Below are positions 32,565-41,336 of a DNA stretch of 47,308 nt, piece after piece. The notes beneath the pieces were generated by a model. It made no database searches. It saw only the letters and a list, made by a program, of their open reading frames with translations, and had not been told where the DNA came from. The stretch lies in contig SVOV01000017.1 in assembly GCA_015066205.1 (NCBI GenBank), forward strand, positions 1-47,308, read 5' to 3'. Both the position numbers and the translations under genes were made by a program. The first letter of the stretch is position 1; each line of letters begins with the position of its first letter. The stretch is from Oscillospiraceae bacterium (GTDB taxonomy: Bacteria; Bacillota; Clostridia; Oscillospirales; Acutalibacteraceae).

Positions 32565-33328
32565 TGTCCGGTCTGAAAAAACTAAAAAATTCAGTCTTAC
32601 GGCATACCGCACTTCCTGTTTTACTCGTTTGGCTGGCGGTGTGGTATGCCGTCTCCGAACTTATAGGGCTGGAGCTTCTTATTCCGTCCCCATCGGCAGT
32701 TTTTGATTCATTCATCACCCTCATAAAAGAAAAAGAATTCTATATTTCCTGCCTGAACTCCCTATATAAAGTTATAGCCGGCTGGTCGGCGGGAATAATA
32801 TCGGGCACTCTCATTGCAATTATAACGGGCATAAGCCCCGTTCTCCGCGAATTTTTTAAGCCTGTTCTTCATATTATAAAGGCTACCCCCGTGGCTTCCT
32901 TTATAATTCTCGCCCTTGTTCTTATGTCCTCCGGACAGGTACCTTTCTTCACCTGTGCTCTTATAACAGTACCCGTCGTATGGGCAAATATTTCCGAGGG
33001 ACTGCTCTCCCCGGACAAAAAGATTCTCGAAATGGCAGATTTTTTTAAAATGCCTTTAAAAAAGAGGATCACGGACATATATATCCCCGCAGTTCTCCCC
33101 TATTTTTCCGCAGCAGCAACCACTACCATGGGGCTTTCCTGGAAAGCGGGAATTGCGGCAGAGGTAATATGTACACCCGCCGATACCATAGGCGCGGGAA
33201 TTCAGAATGCAAAGATATATCTTGAAACTCCCTCCCTTTTTGCCTGGACCATTACTGTCATTATTCTCAGTATGCTTCTTGAAAAGCTTCTTACCTTTAT
33301 TCTTAAAAAGCACGGAGGCAAGCTATGA
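32564..33328 (+). CDS. ABC transporter permease (SsuC/TauC-like)
   Basis: A 254-residue inner-membrane permease with about six hydrophobic segments. The BPD_transp_1 coupling region reads LEMADFFKMPLKKRITDIYIPAVLPYFSAA near 150-180, where the EAA-type motif contacts the ATPase. It is homologous to permeases of the sulfonate/taurine/nitrate class. It is translationally coupled on both sides: 1-base overlap with the binding protein and 4-base overlap with the ATPase gene. Confidence 0.9.
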   Translation: MSGLKKLKNSVLRHTALPVLLVWLAVWYAVSELIGLELLIPSPSAVFDSFITLIKEKEFYISCLNSLYKVIAGWSAGIISGTLIAIITGISPVLREFFKPVLHIIKATPVASFIILALVLMSSGQVPFFTCALITVPVVWANISEGLLSPDKKILEMADFFKMPLKKRITDIYIPAVLPYFSAAATTTMGLSWKAGIAAEVICTPADTIGAGIQNAKIYLETPSLFAWTITVIILSMLLEKLLTFILKKHGGKL

Positions 33329-33891
33329 TAGAGATTAAGAATATTTCTAAATCCTTTGACGGAAAACAGATTCTGGACAATGTTTCTTTTTCGGTAAAAA
33401 AAGGCGAATGTGTTGCAATAATGGGCAGATCAGGTGTGGGGAAAACAACTCTTCTGAGAATTATTGCAGGGCTTGAAGTACCTGACGGCGGTGAAATAAT
33501 TTTTTCGGAAAATGCAAGAAAAACCTTTGTTTTTCAGGAAAACAGACTCCTCGAAAACAAGAGCGTAACGGAAAACATTCTTGCAGTTGCCCCCGACAGA
33601 AAAAGAGCGGAATATTTCCTTGAAAGATGCGGTCTTTCCGATTCCAAGGATAAAAAAGCGGGAACTTTGAGCGGCGGTATGAAGAGAAGGCTTTCCATCG
33701 CAAGGGCACTGAGCTTCGGCGGAGATGTTTACTTTCTCGATGAGCCTCTCAGAGAGCTTGACGAAGATACACTAAATGATATCGCCTGTCTTATCAAGGA
33801 GGAGATCACGGGAAAAACCGCAATTCTCATAACCCACGATGAGGATTCGGCAAAAATGCTGTCCGACAGAATAGTATATATAGAAAATTGA
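33325..33891 (+). CDS. ABC transporter ATP-binding protein
   Basis: A 188-residue ATPase, shorter than the usual 240-250 residues but with every catalytic motif. Walker A GRSGVGKTT is near 33, the Q-loop FQENRLLENKSVTENI near 71, signature LSGGMKRRLSIARAL near 115, Walker B VYFLDEPLREL near 137 and the H-loop LITHDEDSA near 170. It lacks the C-terminal extension found in many SsuB/TauB proteins. It forms the importer with the two preceding products. Confidence 0.92.
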   Translation: MIEIKNISKSFDGKQILDNVSFSVKKGECVAIMGRSGVGKTTLLRIIAGLEVPDGGEIIFSENARKTFVFQENRLLENKSVTENILAVAPDRKRAEYFLERCGLSDSKDKKAGTLSGGMKRRLSIARALSFGGDVYFLDEPLRELDEDTLNDIACLIKEEITGKTAILITHDEDSAKMLSDRIVYIEN

Positions 33892-33916
33892 TTTATTCAT
33901 AAATTATTCACATATT

Positions 33917-33956
33917 AAGCCTGTGAACTTTGGTAAAAAGTTCACAGGCTTTTTTT
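33917..33956 (+). terminator. Intrinsic terminator of the Crp/ABC operon
   Basis: AAGCCTGTGAACTTT pairs with AAAGTTCACAGGCTT and is followed by a T tract. Confidence 0.9.
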
Positions 33957-33967
33957 AGTCAAATAAC

Positions 33968-33996
33968 TTGCTTAATATTGCAAAATGTTATATAAT
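33968..33996 (+). promoter_or_regulatory. Promoter of the Cys-rich dockerin gene pair
   Basis: TTGCTT (33968-33973), 17-bp spacer, TATAAT (33991-33996). Confidence 0.65.
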
Positions 33997-34065
33997 TCAG
34001 TATAAGTATATTTATGCTTAAAAAATCTTGGTTTTCAGTAAAAAACCGGATTCGGAGGAAAATTT

Positions 34066-37000
34066 ATGTCAAAGAAAATTCTTTCAGTTTTATTGGCAGT
34101 ATTAATGCTCCTCACCGTGATCCCCATGGCATTTGTTTCGGCAAATACACCGGGTGATGTTGACGGTGACGGAGAGATCAAAGCGGCAGACGCCAGACTT
34201 GTGCTTCGTGCCTCTGTCGATCTTGAAGATCTGAATGAGATTCAGATTGCTGCCGCCGATGTTGACGGTATTCCCGGAATTAAAGCTTCCGATGCCCGTC
34301 TTATTCTTCGTGCATCAGTAGGTCTTGAAACTCTTCATACTCACGATTATAAGGAAGAAAGCATCATTACCGCCGCAACCTGTGATAAGGACGGGGAAAA
34401 GAAGCTCTCCTGCGAATGCGGAGATTTTATAACAGAAGCTATCCCCGCTGCAGGTCATAAAGAAGAAAAGCTTCCCGAGACTCCCGCCACCTGTACAGAA
34501 ACAGGTCTTACAGAAGGTAAAAAATGCTCTGTTTGTAATAAAATAATTGTTGCACAGAAAGAAATCGCTGCAAAGGGTCATACCGAAATCACTCTCAAGG
34601 CAGCTGAAGCAACCTGCACCGAAGCAGGTCTTACAGAGGGCAAAAAGTGTTCCGTCTGCGGTGAGATTACAAAGGCTCAGGCAACGGTTCCCGCAAAGGG
34701 CCATACAGAAATCATTCTTCCCGCTGTCCCCGCCACCTGCACAAAGACAGGTCTTACAGAGGGTAAGAAATGCTCCGTCTGCGGCGAAATCACAGTCGCA
34801 CAGGCAACGGTTCCCGTAAAGGCTCATGCAATGGGAAGCTGGACCGTTTCAGCTCCCGCCTCCTGCACTGCTTCCGGCACCGAAAAGAGAGTATGCTCCG
34901 ATTGCGGATATGAAGAAACAAGAGAAATTGCGGCTCTCACTCATACATTAATTACTCTTCCCGCCGTAGAAGCTACCTGTACCGAAACAGGCCTTACAGA
35001 GGGTAAGAAGTGTTCAGTATGCGGAGAAATTACAGTCGCTCAGACAACAGCTCCCGCAAAGGGCCATACAGAAACCGTTCTTCCCGCTGTTCCCGCTACC
35101 TGTACCGAAACAGGCCTTACAGAGGGTAAGAAATGCTCCGTATGCGGAGAAATCACAGTTGCTCAGACAACAGCTCCCGCAAAGGGCCATACCGAGACCG
35201 TTCTTCCCGCTGTTCCCGCTACCTGTACCGAAACAGGTCTTACAGAGGGTAAGAAATGCTCCGTATGCGGTGAAATACTCGTCGCACAGACAGCAGTTCC
35301 CGTAACAGCACACACTGAAATTCTCGATGAAGCATCGGTTATTGAGGTAACCTGTAAGGAAAACGGTTACACCGGAAATACGGTATGCTCCGTCTGCGGA
35401 ACCGTTCTCAGTCAGGGTGAAGAAATCATTTCCACAGGCGAAGAGCACGACTGGACAGAGGTTACTGTTCCCGCAACCTGCGGTCAGCCCGGCTATAAGA
35501 TCACACAGTGCAGTGTCTGCGAGCTCAATGACAACGACACTTATGTGGAAACAGAACCCGCAAAGGACCATGTATGGGGCGAAGCAGTTGTAACAGCTCC
35601 CACCTGTACAGAGGAGGGCTTCTCGGAAAGCACCTGTACCGTCTGCGGTGCCGTTGAAAAGACGGATTTCACCGAGGCTTCAGGCCACTCCTTCAAATGG
35701 GATGACAGCAAGACTGTCAAAGCAACCTGTATAACTGAAGGCTCAAAGACAGGCACCTGTACCGTCTGCGGCGAAGAAACAACAGAAATTCTTCCCCTTA
35801 CAGGCCATACAGAAGGTGCTCCCGTTTACGAAACAGATCCCTGCTTTAAGGTTGTTTCCTGTTCCGTTTGTAACGAAGAGCTTTCAAGAACAGAATTCCA
35901 CAAAATCAAACAGGACAGATATTCAAAAAAATCAGCCACCTGCACAACTCCCGCAACATATGACAACTACTGTGAAAACTGTACCGCTTACGGTGATCAC
36001 ATCAATGAACGCGGATATTCAGTAAAAACAATCTTCAGTTCGGATGCTCTCGGACATCTTGCAACAAAGGACTTAACAAAGTCATACGATGCAACCTGTG
36101 AAAAGGACGGCAAATGGGTATATTCAGGCACCTGTTCAAGAGAGGGCTGCGGTGCTGTTCTTGACAATACAGAAATAATTATCAAGGCAAAGGGACATAA
36201 TCTTTTAGGTGAACAGACCTGTACAACAGATGTTGTCTGCTCCAATTCCTACTGCGATTTTGAAAACGGTGTTGTTCTTGAAAGATTCGGTCACGACAAT
36301 AAGCTCACCACAGACGCATACGGCAAGACCGTTTCGACCTTCTACTGTGCACGCTGCGGTGAAGAAACAGATGATAAGCTTGCTGTATTCAATGAGATTG
36401 CAAACAGCATCAAAACACCTCAGTTCTACAGCACATATACAGGAAATAAGAACCTCACCTATTTCAGAAAGACAAGCGTAAAGACATCCTACTCACGCTT
36501 CGACTTCGGTATGTTTACATCCGCTATCAAGGATATGTATGAGCAGGAAATGGCAAATACTCCCGACGAATACACCCGTATTTATGACACCGGCACTATC
36601 CGCCTTACTCTCCCCATTGAATCAACATACCCCAACTATGTTACATCTGCTCTTACATCAAGTGATATTGACAGCATCAGCGTTGAAAGACTTTCAGGCG
36701 CAAAGATGGCACAGATACTTGCAGATTATAATCCTCCCTACACAAATGAGGCACAGATAGCAAGACTTGCCGCGATCAAGGCTGTTAATGTAAACGAGCC
36801 CGTAATCAAGGTTACGGTTGATGTAAAGAATGAAAAGTATTCACAGATAAAAGCTCTTCCCGATACCGAAAAGACCTCACTTGAAAAGATTTTTGATCTC
36901 AACATAAGAAACGATGCAAACGATTTCAAGAATGAAAACGGCGAGCTCAAGCAGACCGTTACGGAATCCGGAGACGGCTTTAACATCACTATGACCATGA

Positions 37001-37218
37001 ATCTCAGAGAAATTGCTTCCGACGGTCAGGTAACCTACTATTTCCGTGAAAGCACCTATGAACCCATCGTAGCTATTTATAATGCAACTATCACAATGGA
37101 ACAGGCCATCGATATGACCTTCAAGATCGGTGTATTCTCGCTTAACGGTAAGATGGATCCCATTGTTGATTCAACTTATTCCTATGTATACCTTTTCCCC
37201 AACTATTCCGCTAAATAA
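34066..37218 (+). CDS. Secreted N-terminal dockerin protein with a Cys-module array
   Basis: A 1050-residue exported protein with a clear GGAGG RBS. The signal peptide is 1-26. A dockerin comes directly after it, 27-87, with two good Ca loops (DVDGDGEIKAADARLVLR; DVDGIPGIKASDARLILR). About 90-770 hold some 17 modules of roughly 40 residues with C-x(9-12)-C-x2-C and a final GH (ATCTETGLTEGKKCSVCGE). Residues 774-1050 form a domain I do not recognise, which is also the C-terminal part of the next gene's product. The Cys/His pattern suggests metal-binding or stacked small domains acting as a stalk (inference). The next gene starts 21 bases later without a promoter, so they form an operon. Confidence 0.85.
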   Translation: MSKKILSVLLAVLMLLTVIPMAFVSANTPGDVDGDGEIKAADARLVLRASVDLEDLNEIQIAAADVDGIPGIKASDARLILRASVGLETLHTHDYKEESIITAATCDKDGEKKLSCECGDFITEAIPAAGHKEEKLPETPATCTETGLTEGKKCSVCNKIIVAQKEIAAKGHTEITLKAAEATCTEAGLTEGKKCSVCGEITKAQATVPAKGHTEIILPAVPATCTKTGLTEGKKCSVCGEITVAQATVPVKAHAMGSWTVSAPASCTASGTEKRVCSDCGYEETREIAALTHTLITLPAVEATCTETGLTEGKKCSVCGEITVAQTTAPAKGHTETVLPAVPATCTETGLTEGKKCSVCGEITVAQTTAPAKGHTETVLPAVPATCTETGLTEGKKCSVCGEILVAQTAVPVTAHTEILDEASVIEVTCKENGYTGNTVCSVCGTVLSQGEEIISTGEEHDWTEVTVPATCGQPGYKITQCSVCELNDNDTYVETEPAKDHVWGEAVVTAPTCTEEGFSESTCTVCGAVEKTDFTEASGHSFKWDDSKTVKATCITEGSKTGTCTVCGEETTEILPLTGHTEGAPVYETDPCFKVVSCSVCNEELSRTEFHKIKQDRYSKKSATCTTPATYDNYCENCTAYGDHINERGYSVKTIFSSDALGHLATKDLTKSYDATCEKDGKWVYSGTCSREGCGAVLDNTEIIIKAKGHNLLGEQTCTTDVVCSNSYCDFENGVVLERFGHDNKLTTDAYGKTVSTFYCARCGEETDDKLAVFNEIANSIKTPQFYSTYTGNKNLTYFRKTSVKTSYSRFDFGMFTSAIKDMYEQEMANTPDEYTRIYDTGTIRLTLPIESTYPNYVTSALTSSDIDSISVERLSGAKMAQILADYNPPYTNEAQIARLAAIKAVNVNEPVIKVTVDVKNEKYSQIKALPDTEKTSLEKIFDLNIRNDANDFKNENGELKQTVTESGDGFNITMTMNLREIASDGQVTYYFRESTYEPIVAIYNATITMEQAIDMTFKIGVFSLNGKMDPIVDSTYSYVYLFPNYSAK
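34945..35313 (+). repeat. 123-bp tandem coding repeats (Cys modules 6-8)
   Basis: Three consecutive 41-residue modules are nearly identical in DNA; the units at 35068-35190 and 35191-35313 differ at few bases. Recent duplication is likely and copy number may vary between strains. Confidence 0.8.
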
Positions 37219-37239
37219 TCATCTGAAAGGAAACTTTTA

Positions 37240-38373
37240 ATGAAAAAACGCATTTTAAGTATAGTTTTAACTGCTGTTATTTTAATTTCAACCCTCTTTG
37301 TGAGTGCCGTTTCGGCACTCGCACTCGGGGATATGGACGGTGACGGCAAGATCCTTGCAACTGATGCCCGTTTTGTGCTTCGTGCTGCCGTTGACCTTGA
37401 AAAGCTCACTGACGAGCAGAAAAAGGCCGCCGATGTTGACTATAACGGGTCTGTTACTGCCGCTGATGCGCGTCTTATTCTCCGTGCTTCCGTCGGACTT
37501 GAAGAGCTTAAAAGCAACGAGCACCCCGAACAGCACATTTTTGAAACAATAAGCACAGAAAAAGCAACAAAATGCTCATATGAGGGCTGTGACGCAGAGC
37601 TTCCCGCTTTCAATGACATTGTAAATGTTCTCAAGTCTACGGAAAACGGTGTAAATTATCATACAGGCTTTGTTGAAAGCATCACCCATAACGATAAAAT
37701 GGACATCAGCGGACCTTTCGCCTCTATGATGGATGACGAAACAAATGTAGCTTCAACTGAAACCTCCTACAGCGCTCTTCTGGTTGACCGTCTTCTGACA
37801 CCCGCAAATTTCCCCGCAAACGGCGCTACATATGTAAGCACTCTTTCGGATAAGGATATAAAGAGCATAAAAATAGAAAAGGCTGATACGGTTGACTTTG
37901 TAAGCTCTCTTCCCGATTCCTATACTGCAGGAAGAACTGTTTATGATCTTACTCCCATAAAAACAGCTGAATTTCCCGCTGTTTATAAGGTAACCGTTGT
38001 TCTTCCCTCTCACTCCTTTGACATCAAAAAGCCCGTATCGGGAGCATCCGTATATGACAAGATCTATATGGATAATTACAACAAGAAGCTTGAGGAGATG
38101 AGAAGCGGAATCAGCAATAATCTCGACAGTATGAGTAAGGAAATGGAGTCAATAGGAATTTCCATTTCAACCTCGGGAACAATAATGTCCTCGCTTACTG
38201 TTGAGTATTTCATCAATGCAGAAACTCTTGAGCCCGTTGCGGCTAAATACTTAAGCAGATTTGATGTTGATTTCACCGCAAAGGTACCTCTTATGGTAAC
38301 TATGAAGCAGACTATGTATATGACATCAAATTCCTACTATTTCTTCAATAACAATTTCGGTATTGAAGCATAA
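37240..38373 (+). CDS. Secreted N-terminal dockerin protein, paralogue of the upstream product
   Basis: A 377-residue exported protein. The signal peptide is 1-26. The dockerin is at about 29-90 (DMDGDGKILATDARFVLR; DVDYNGSVTAADARLILR). A single Cys pair (CSYEGC) near 111 is all that remains of the Cys modules. Residues 115-377 are homologous to 774-1050 of the upstream protein: both begin FN(D/E)I near the Cys pair, share KVTV in the middle, then a YYF/EYF strand followed by EPxxAxY and end in a Tyr-rich segment. The pair looks like a duplication in which one copy gained or lost the Cys array. Function is unknown. Confidence 0.85.
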   Translation: MKKRILSIVLTAVILISTLFVSAVSALALGDMDGDGKILATDARFVLRAAVDLEKLTDEQKKAADVDYNGSVTAADARLILRASVGLEELKSNEHPEQHIFETISTEKATKCSYEGCDAELPAFNDIVNVLKSTENGVNYHTGFVESITHNDKMDISGPFASMMDDETNVASTETSYSALLVDRLLTPANFPANGATYVSTLSDKDIKSIKIEKADTVDFVSSLPDSYTAGRTVYDLTPIKTAEFPAVYKVTVVLPSHSFDIKKPVSGASVYDKIYMDNYNKKLEEMRSGISNNLDSMSKEMESIGISISTSGTIMSSLTVEYFINAETLEPVAAKYLSRFDVDFTAKVPLMVTMKQTMYMTSNSYYFFNNNFGIEA

Positions 38374-38384
38374 AAAATCGTAAA

Positions 38385-38417
38385 AACGGCATCGGGTATA
38401 AACCGATGCCGTTTTTT
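38385..38417 (+). terminator. Intrinsic terminator after the dockerin gene pair
   Basis: AACGGCATCGG pairs with CCGATGCCGTT, followed by TTTT. Confidence 0.9.
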
Positions 38418-38446
38418 GTATCAACAGACAATAAATGATTTTGCAT

Positions 38447-38475
38447 TTGACTTATATGTTGATATTGTATATAAT
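38447..38475 (+). promoter_or_regulatory. Promoter of the heptose/sugar-nucleotide cluster
   Basis: TTGACT (38447-38452), 17-bp spacer, TATAAT (38470-38475). No other promoter or terminator is obvious before 44287, so six genes may share it. Confidence 0.7.
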
Positions 38476-38506
38476 AAGTTATATATAAACATTTTTGACT
38501 GTTGAG

Positions 38507-39397
38507 GTGAGGGGTATTTTTTGTGTTGTAGGAGCTGACGGATTTTTAGGCTCATATTTTATCCGTCATATATTGCAAAACAGCGATGAAAAAATTATAG
38601 CCCTTAACCACAAGGAGGCGGCATTTCCGGATTCAAAGCAGCTTACTAATATGATTTTTGAGCTTTCCGATGAAGAGAGCATAAAAAAGGCAGCTGCCCT
38701 GCTTTCAGGCTTCAGAGATATAAGAATTCTCTTTCTTGCATCAGTACATAATCCGGATATCATAAAGAAAGATCCCGATAATGCACTCTATATAAATACA
38801 GTGTGCTATAACAGATTTCTTGAAAGCATAAAAGACCTTGATATAAAAAAGCTTTATTATGCCTCCTCTGACACGGTTTACGGAGAAAGCATAGACGGCT
38901 ACAGCTTTACGGAAAATGACACTCCCGCTCCCGTGAACATTTACGGCGAGCAGAAGCTCGGCGCAGAAAAAATCACGCTGAAGCACGGATTTTCAGTAAT
39001 AAGATATTCCGCATTATGCGGGGTTTCTCTTACCTCAAGAAAAAACCATTTCTGCGATATGGTCGTAAATTCCGTTTCCGAGGGAAAGGAATTCTTTTTA
39101 CTTACCGACTGGAGAAGACCTGCACTTTCCTATAAGGATGCGGCTGACATAACATACCGCCTTTTCGGTACGGATATAGAAGAAAAAATCATAAACATAT
39201 GCTCTGACAGGATATATTCAAAATACGAAATAGGAATAAAGCTCTGCGAGCACGGAAATTTCAACAAACAGCTTCTTATTCCCGCAACAAAAGAGGAGCT
39301 GGGAGTTTTCACCGAAAAAAGAGCAGACGATATTTATATGGATAATTCTCTCATTAAGAGCTTACTCAGAATAGATTCACTTGAGCTTAAATTTTAA
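38507..39397 (+). CDS. NAD-dependent epimerase/dehydratase (extended SDR)
   Basis: A protein of about 297 residues with the N-terminal NAD motif FCVVGADGFLGSYFIRH, a YYASSDTVYGE Ser motif near 120 and YGEQKLGAEK (YxxxK) near 148. Extended SDRs of this kind epimerise, dehydrate or reduce sugar nucleotides. The start is uncertain: GTG at 38507 is the nearest standard codon to the Rossmann strand, TTG at 38495 is further out, and ATT at 38516 lies 5 bases after a strong GAGGTGA Shine-Dalgarno. It is the first gene of the cluster; the GHMP kinase gene follows after 9 bases. A role in modifying GDP-heptose is inferred from context. Confidence 0.82.
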   Translation: MRGIFCVVGADGFLGSYFIRHILQNSDEKIIALNHKEAAFPDSKQLTNMIFELSDEESIKKAAALLSGFRDIRILFLASVHNPDIIKKDPDNALYINTVCYNRFLESIKDLDIKKLYYASSDTVYGESIDGYSFTENDTPAPVNIYGEQKLGAEKITLKHGFSVIRYSALCGVSLTSRKNHFCDMVVNSVSEGKEFFLLTDWRRPALSYKDAADITYRLFGTDIEEKIINICSDRIYSKYEIGIKLCEHGNFNKQLLIPATKEELGVFTEKRADDIYMDNSLIKSLLRIDSLELKF

Positions 39398-39406
39398 GGA
39401 TATATT

Positions 39407-40384
39407 ATGGTTATATCAAAAACACCCTTCCGAATGTCATTTTTCGGAGGCGGAACAGACTTTTCCGAATATTTTGAGCATCACGGCGGCAGTGTTTTAT
39501 CTGCCACCTTTGATAAGTATTGCTTTGTTACTGTAAGAGATTTTCCGCCCTTTTTTGACCATAAAAACCAGCTGACATATTCAAAAATAGAGCGTTTTGA
39601 TTCCCCCGATGAGCTGTCCCACCCTCTTGTAAGGGAAGCTCTTAAATATCTGCACGAAAACGGGATTCAGATAAGCTATGATGCTGACCTTCCCGCAAGA
39701 ACGGGCATCGGCTCAAGCTCCTCCTTTGCGGTCGGACTTCTTAACAGTATCCATACACTGAGAGGAAAATATACGGACAAAAAACAGCTTGCAACAGAGG
39801 CAATTTATCTTGAAAGAGTGCTTTGCAACGAGCACGGCGGAATTCAGGATCAGATAGCGGCGGCATACGGCGGTCTCAACCGTATTGATTTTTCTAAAGA
39901 CGGCTTTCAGGTAAGACCGATAGAAATAAGTGAGGACCGTCTTGAAAAACTCAATTCAAATCTTCTTCTTTTTTTCTCGGGTCAAAGCCGTTTTTCGAGC
40001 GAGATCGCGAAAGAGCAGACAAGCCGCACGGCTGAAAATACCGAAACGCTTCACAAGATGAAGGAGCTGGTTTCAGAGGGGGAAAATATCCTTTGCTCAG
40101 ACCGCTCTCTTGATGAATTCGGTGAGCTTCTCGGATATTCCTGGAAAATGAAGACTACGCTTGCAAATAACATAACAAATGATGAAATAAATACATTTTA
40201 TGAAACGGCCTTAAAAAACGGTGCATCAGGAGGTAAGCTTCTCGGTGCGGGAGGCGGCGGCTTTATACTTTTGTATGTGCCCGAAAAATATCAGAGCAAG
40301 GTAAAAACGGCACTTGAGAAATATATGTATGTTCCGTTTCGTTTTGAAAATGACGGAAGCCGTATTCTTTATTCAAAAAGCTGA
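39407..40384 (+). CDS. hddA: GHMP kinase, D-glycero-D-manno-heptose 7-phosphate kinase-like
   Basis: A 325-residue GHMP-superfamily kinase. It begins KTPFRMSFFGGGTDFSEYF, the form typical of HddA and fucokinase-like kinases. It has the ATP loop LPARTGIGSSSSFAVGLLN near 95-112, NEHGGIQDQIAAAYGG near 145-160, and the C-terminal GHMP motif GGKLLGAGGGGFILLY near 275. HddA adds the 1-phosphate to heptose 7-phosphate, giving the alpha-1,7-bisphosphate. The assignment rests on family resemblance plus the HddC-GmhB fusion two genes downstream. It is in an operon with short gaps on both sides. Confidence 0.82.
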   Translation: MVISKTPFRMSFFGGGTDFSEYFEHHGGSVLSATFDKYCFVTVRDFPPFFDHKNQLTYSKIERFDSPDELSHPLVREALKYLHENGIQISYDADLPARTGIGSSSSFAVGLLNSIHTLRGKYTDKKQLATEAIYLERVLCNEHGGIQDQIAAAYGGLNRIDFSKDGFQVRPIEISEDRLEKLNSNLLLFFSGQSRFSSEIAKEQTSRTAENTETLHKMKELVSEGENILCSDRSLDEFGELLGYSWKMKTTLANNITNDEINTFYETALKNGASGGKLLGAGGGGFILLYVPEKYQSKVKTALEKYMYVPFRFENDGSRILYSKS

Positions 40385-40396
40385 GGAAGTGTGCAT

Positions 40397-41332
40397 ATGT
40401 CAGATATTCTTATAACAGGCGGTGCGGGCTATATAGGCTCGGTACTCACACCCGAGCTCCTGAAGTTAGGACACCGCGTTACGGTAATTGATAATTTCCT
40501 TTACAAGCAGTCCTCTCTTCTGGATTGCTGTATGAACAAAAACTTCACTATAGTAAACGGTGATGCAAGGGATGAGGAGCTTATAAAAAAGCACATAAAG
40601 GGAAAGGATTATATCTTCCCTCTTGCGGCTCTTGTGGGCTTCCCTCTCTGCGACAAGGATAAAACAGCCGCGGTAACGACCAATCTTGATGCGGTGAAGC
40701 TTATAATAAAGCTCCGTGCCCCCGAGCAGAGAATTATTTTCCCCTGTACCAACAGCGGCTACGGCCTCGGTCAGGGACAGAGCTTCTGCACGGAGGATTC
40801 GCCCATTGACCCTATTTCCCTTTACGGAAAAACAAAAATGGCGGCAGAAAAGGCTGTTCTTGAAGCCGGAAATTCTCTTACCTTCCGTTTTGCAACTCTT
40901 TTCGGAGCATCTCCCAGAATGAGAACAGACCTTCTTGTAAACGATTTTACCTACAGAGCGGTATTTGACCGTTCTCTCATAGTTTTCGAGGGCTCATTTA
41001 TGAGAAATTATCTCCATGTAAGGGATGCGGCAGGCGCATTCATTTTTGCTATGGATAATTTTGAAAAAATGAAGGGCAGACAGTATAACTGCGGACTCTC
41101 CAATGCTAACCTTTCAAAGCTTGAGCTTTGCGAAAAGATAAAAAAGCATCTCCCCTCCTTTATGTATATTGAAGCTCCCGTGGGTACAGACCCCGACAAG
41201 AGAAACTATCTTGTTTCAAACGAAAGAATTGAAAGCATGGGCTGGCGTCCCCGCTATACTCTTGATGACGGAATTGAAGAGCTTATAAAGGCATATTCTA
41301 TAATCAAGAACAACATTTACGGAAATGTGTGA
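40397..41332 (+). CDS. NAD-dependent epimerase/dehydratase (extended SDR)
   Basis: A 311-residue extended SDR; the start at 40397 has GAGGAAG 7 bases upstream. It contains ILITGGAGYIGSVLTPELL at the N-terminus, the active-site region FPCTNSGYGLGQG near 115-127 and LYGKTKMAAEKAVL (YxxxK) near 142. RNYLHVRDAAGAFIFAM near 200 and SMGWRPRYTLDDGIEEL near the end are typical of sugar-nucleotide epimerases. It is distinct in sequence from the first SDR of the cluster, so two different steps are likely. GDP-heptose or a derivative is the most plausible substrate (inference). Confidence 0.85.
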   Translation: MSDILITGGAGYIGSVLTPELLKLGHRVTVIDNFLYKQSSLLDCCMNKNFTIVNGDARDEELIKKHIKGKDYIFPLAALVGFPLCDKDKTAAVTTNLDAVKLIIKLRAPEQRIIFPCTNSGYGLGQGQSFCTEDSPIDPISLYGKTKMAAEKAVLEAGNSLTFRFATLFGASPRMRTDLLVNDFTYRAVFDRSLIVFEGSFMRNYLHVRDAAGAFIFAMDNFEKMKGRQYNCGLSNANLSKLELCEKIKKHLPSFMYIEAPVGTDPDKRNYLVSNERIESMGWRPRYTLDDGIEELIKAYSIIKNNIYGNV

Positions 41333-41336
41333 TAAT

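Noticed and set aside
34315..35571. Long open frames on the minus strand inside the Cys-module gene
   Set aside because: They are antisense to the repeated 123-bp coding units, rich in Cys/Phe/Gly by codon reflection, and have no RBS.
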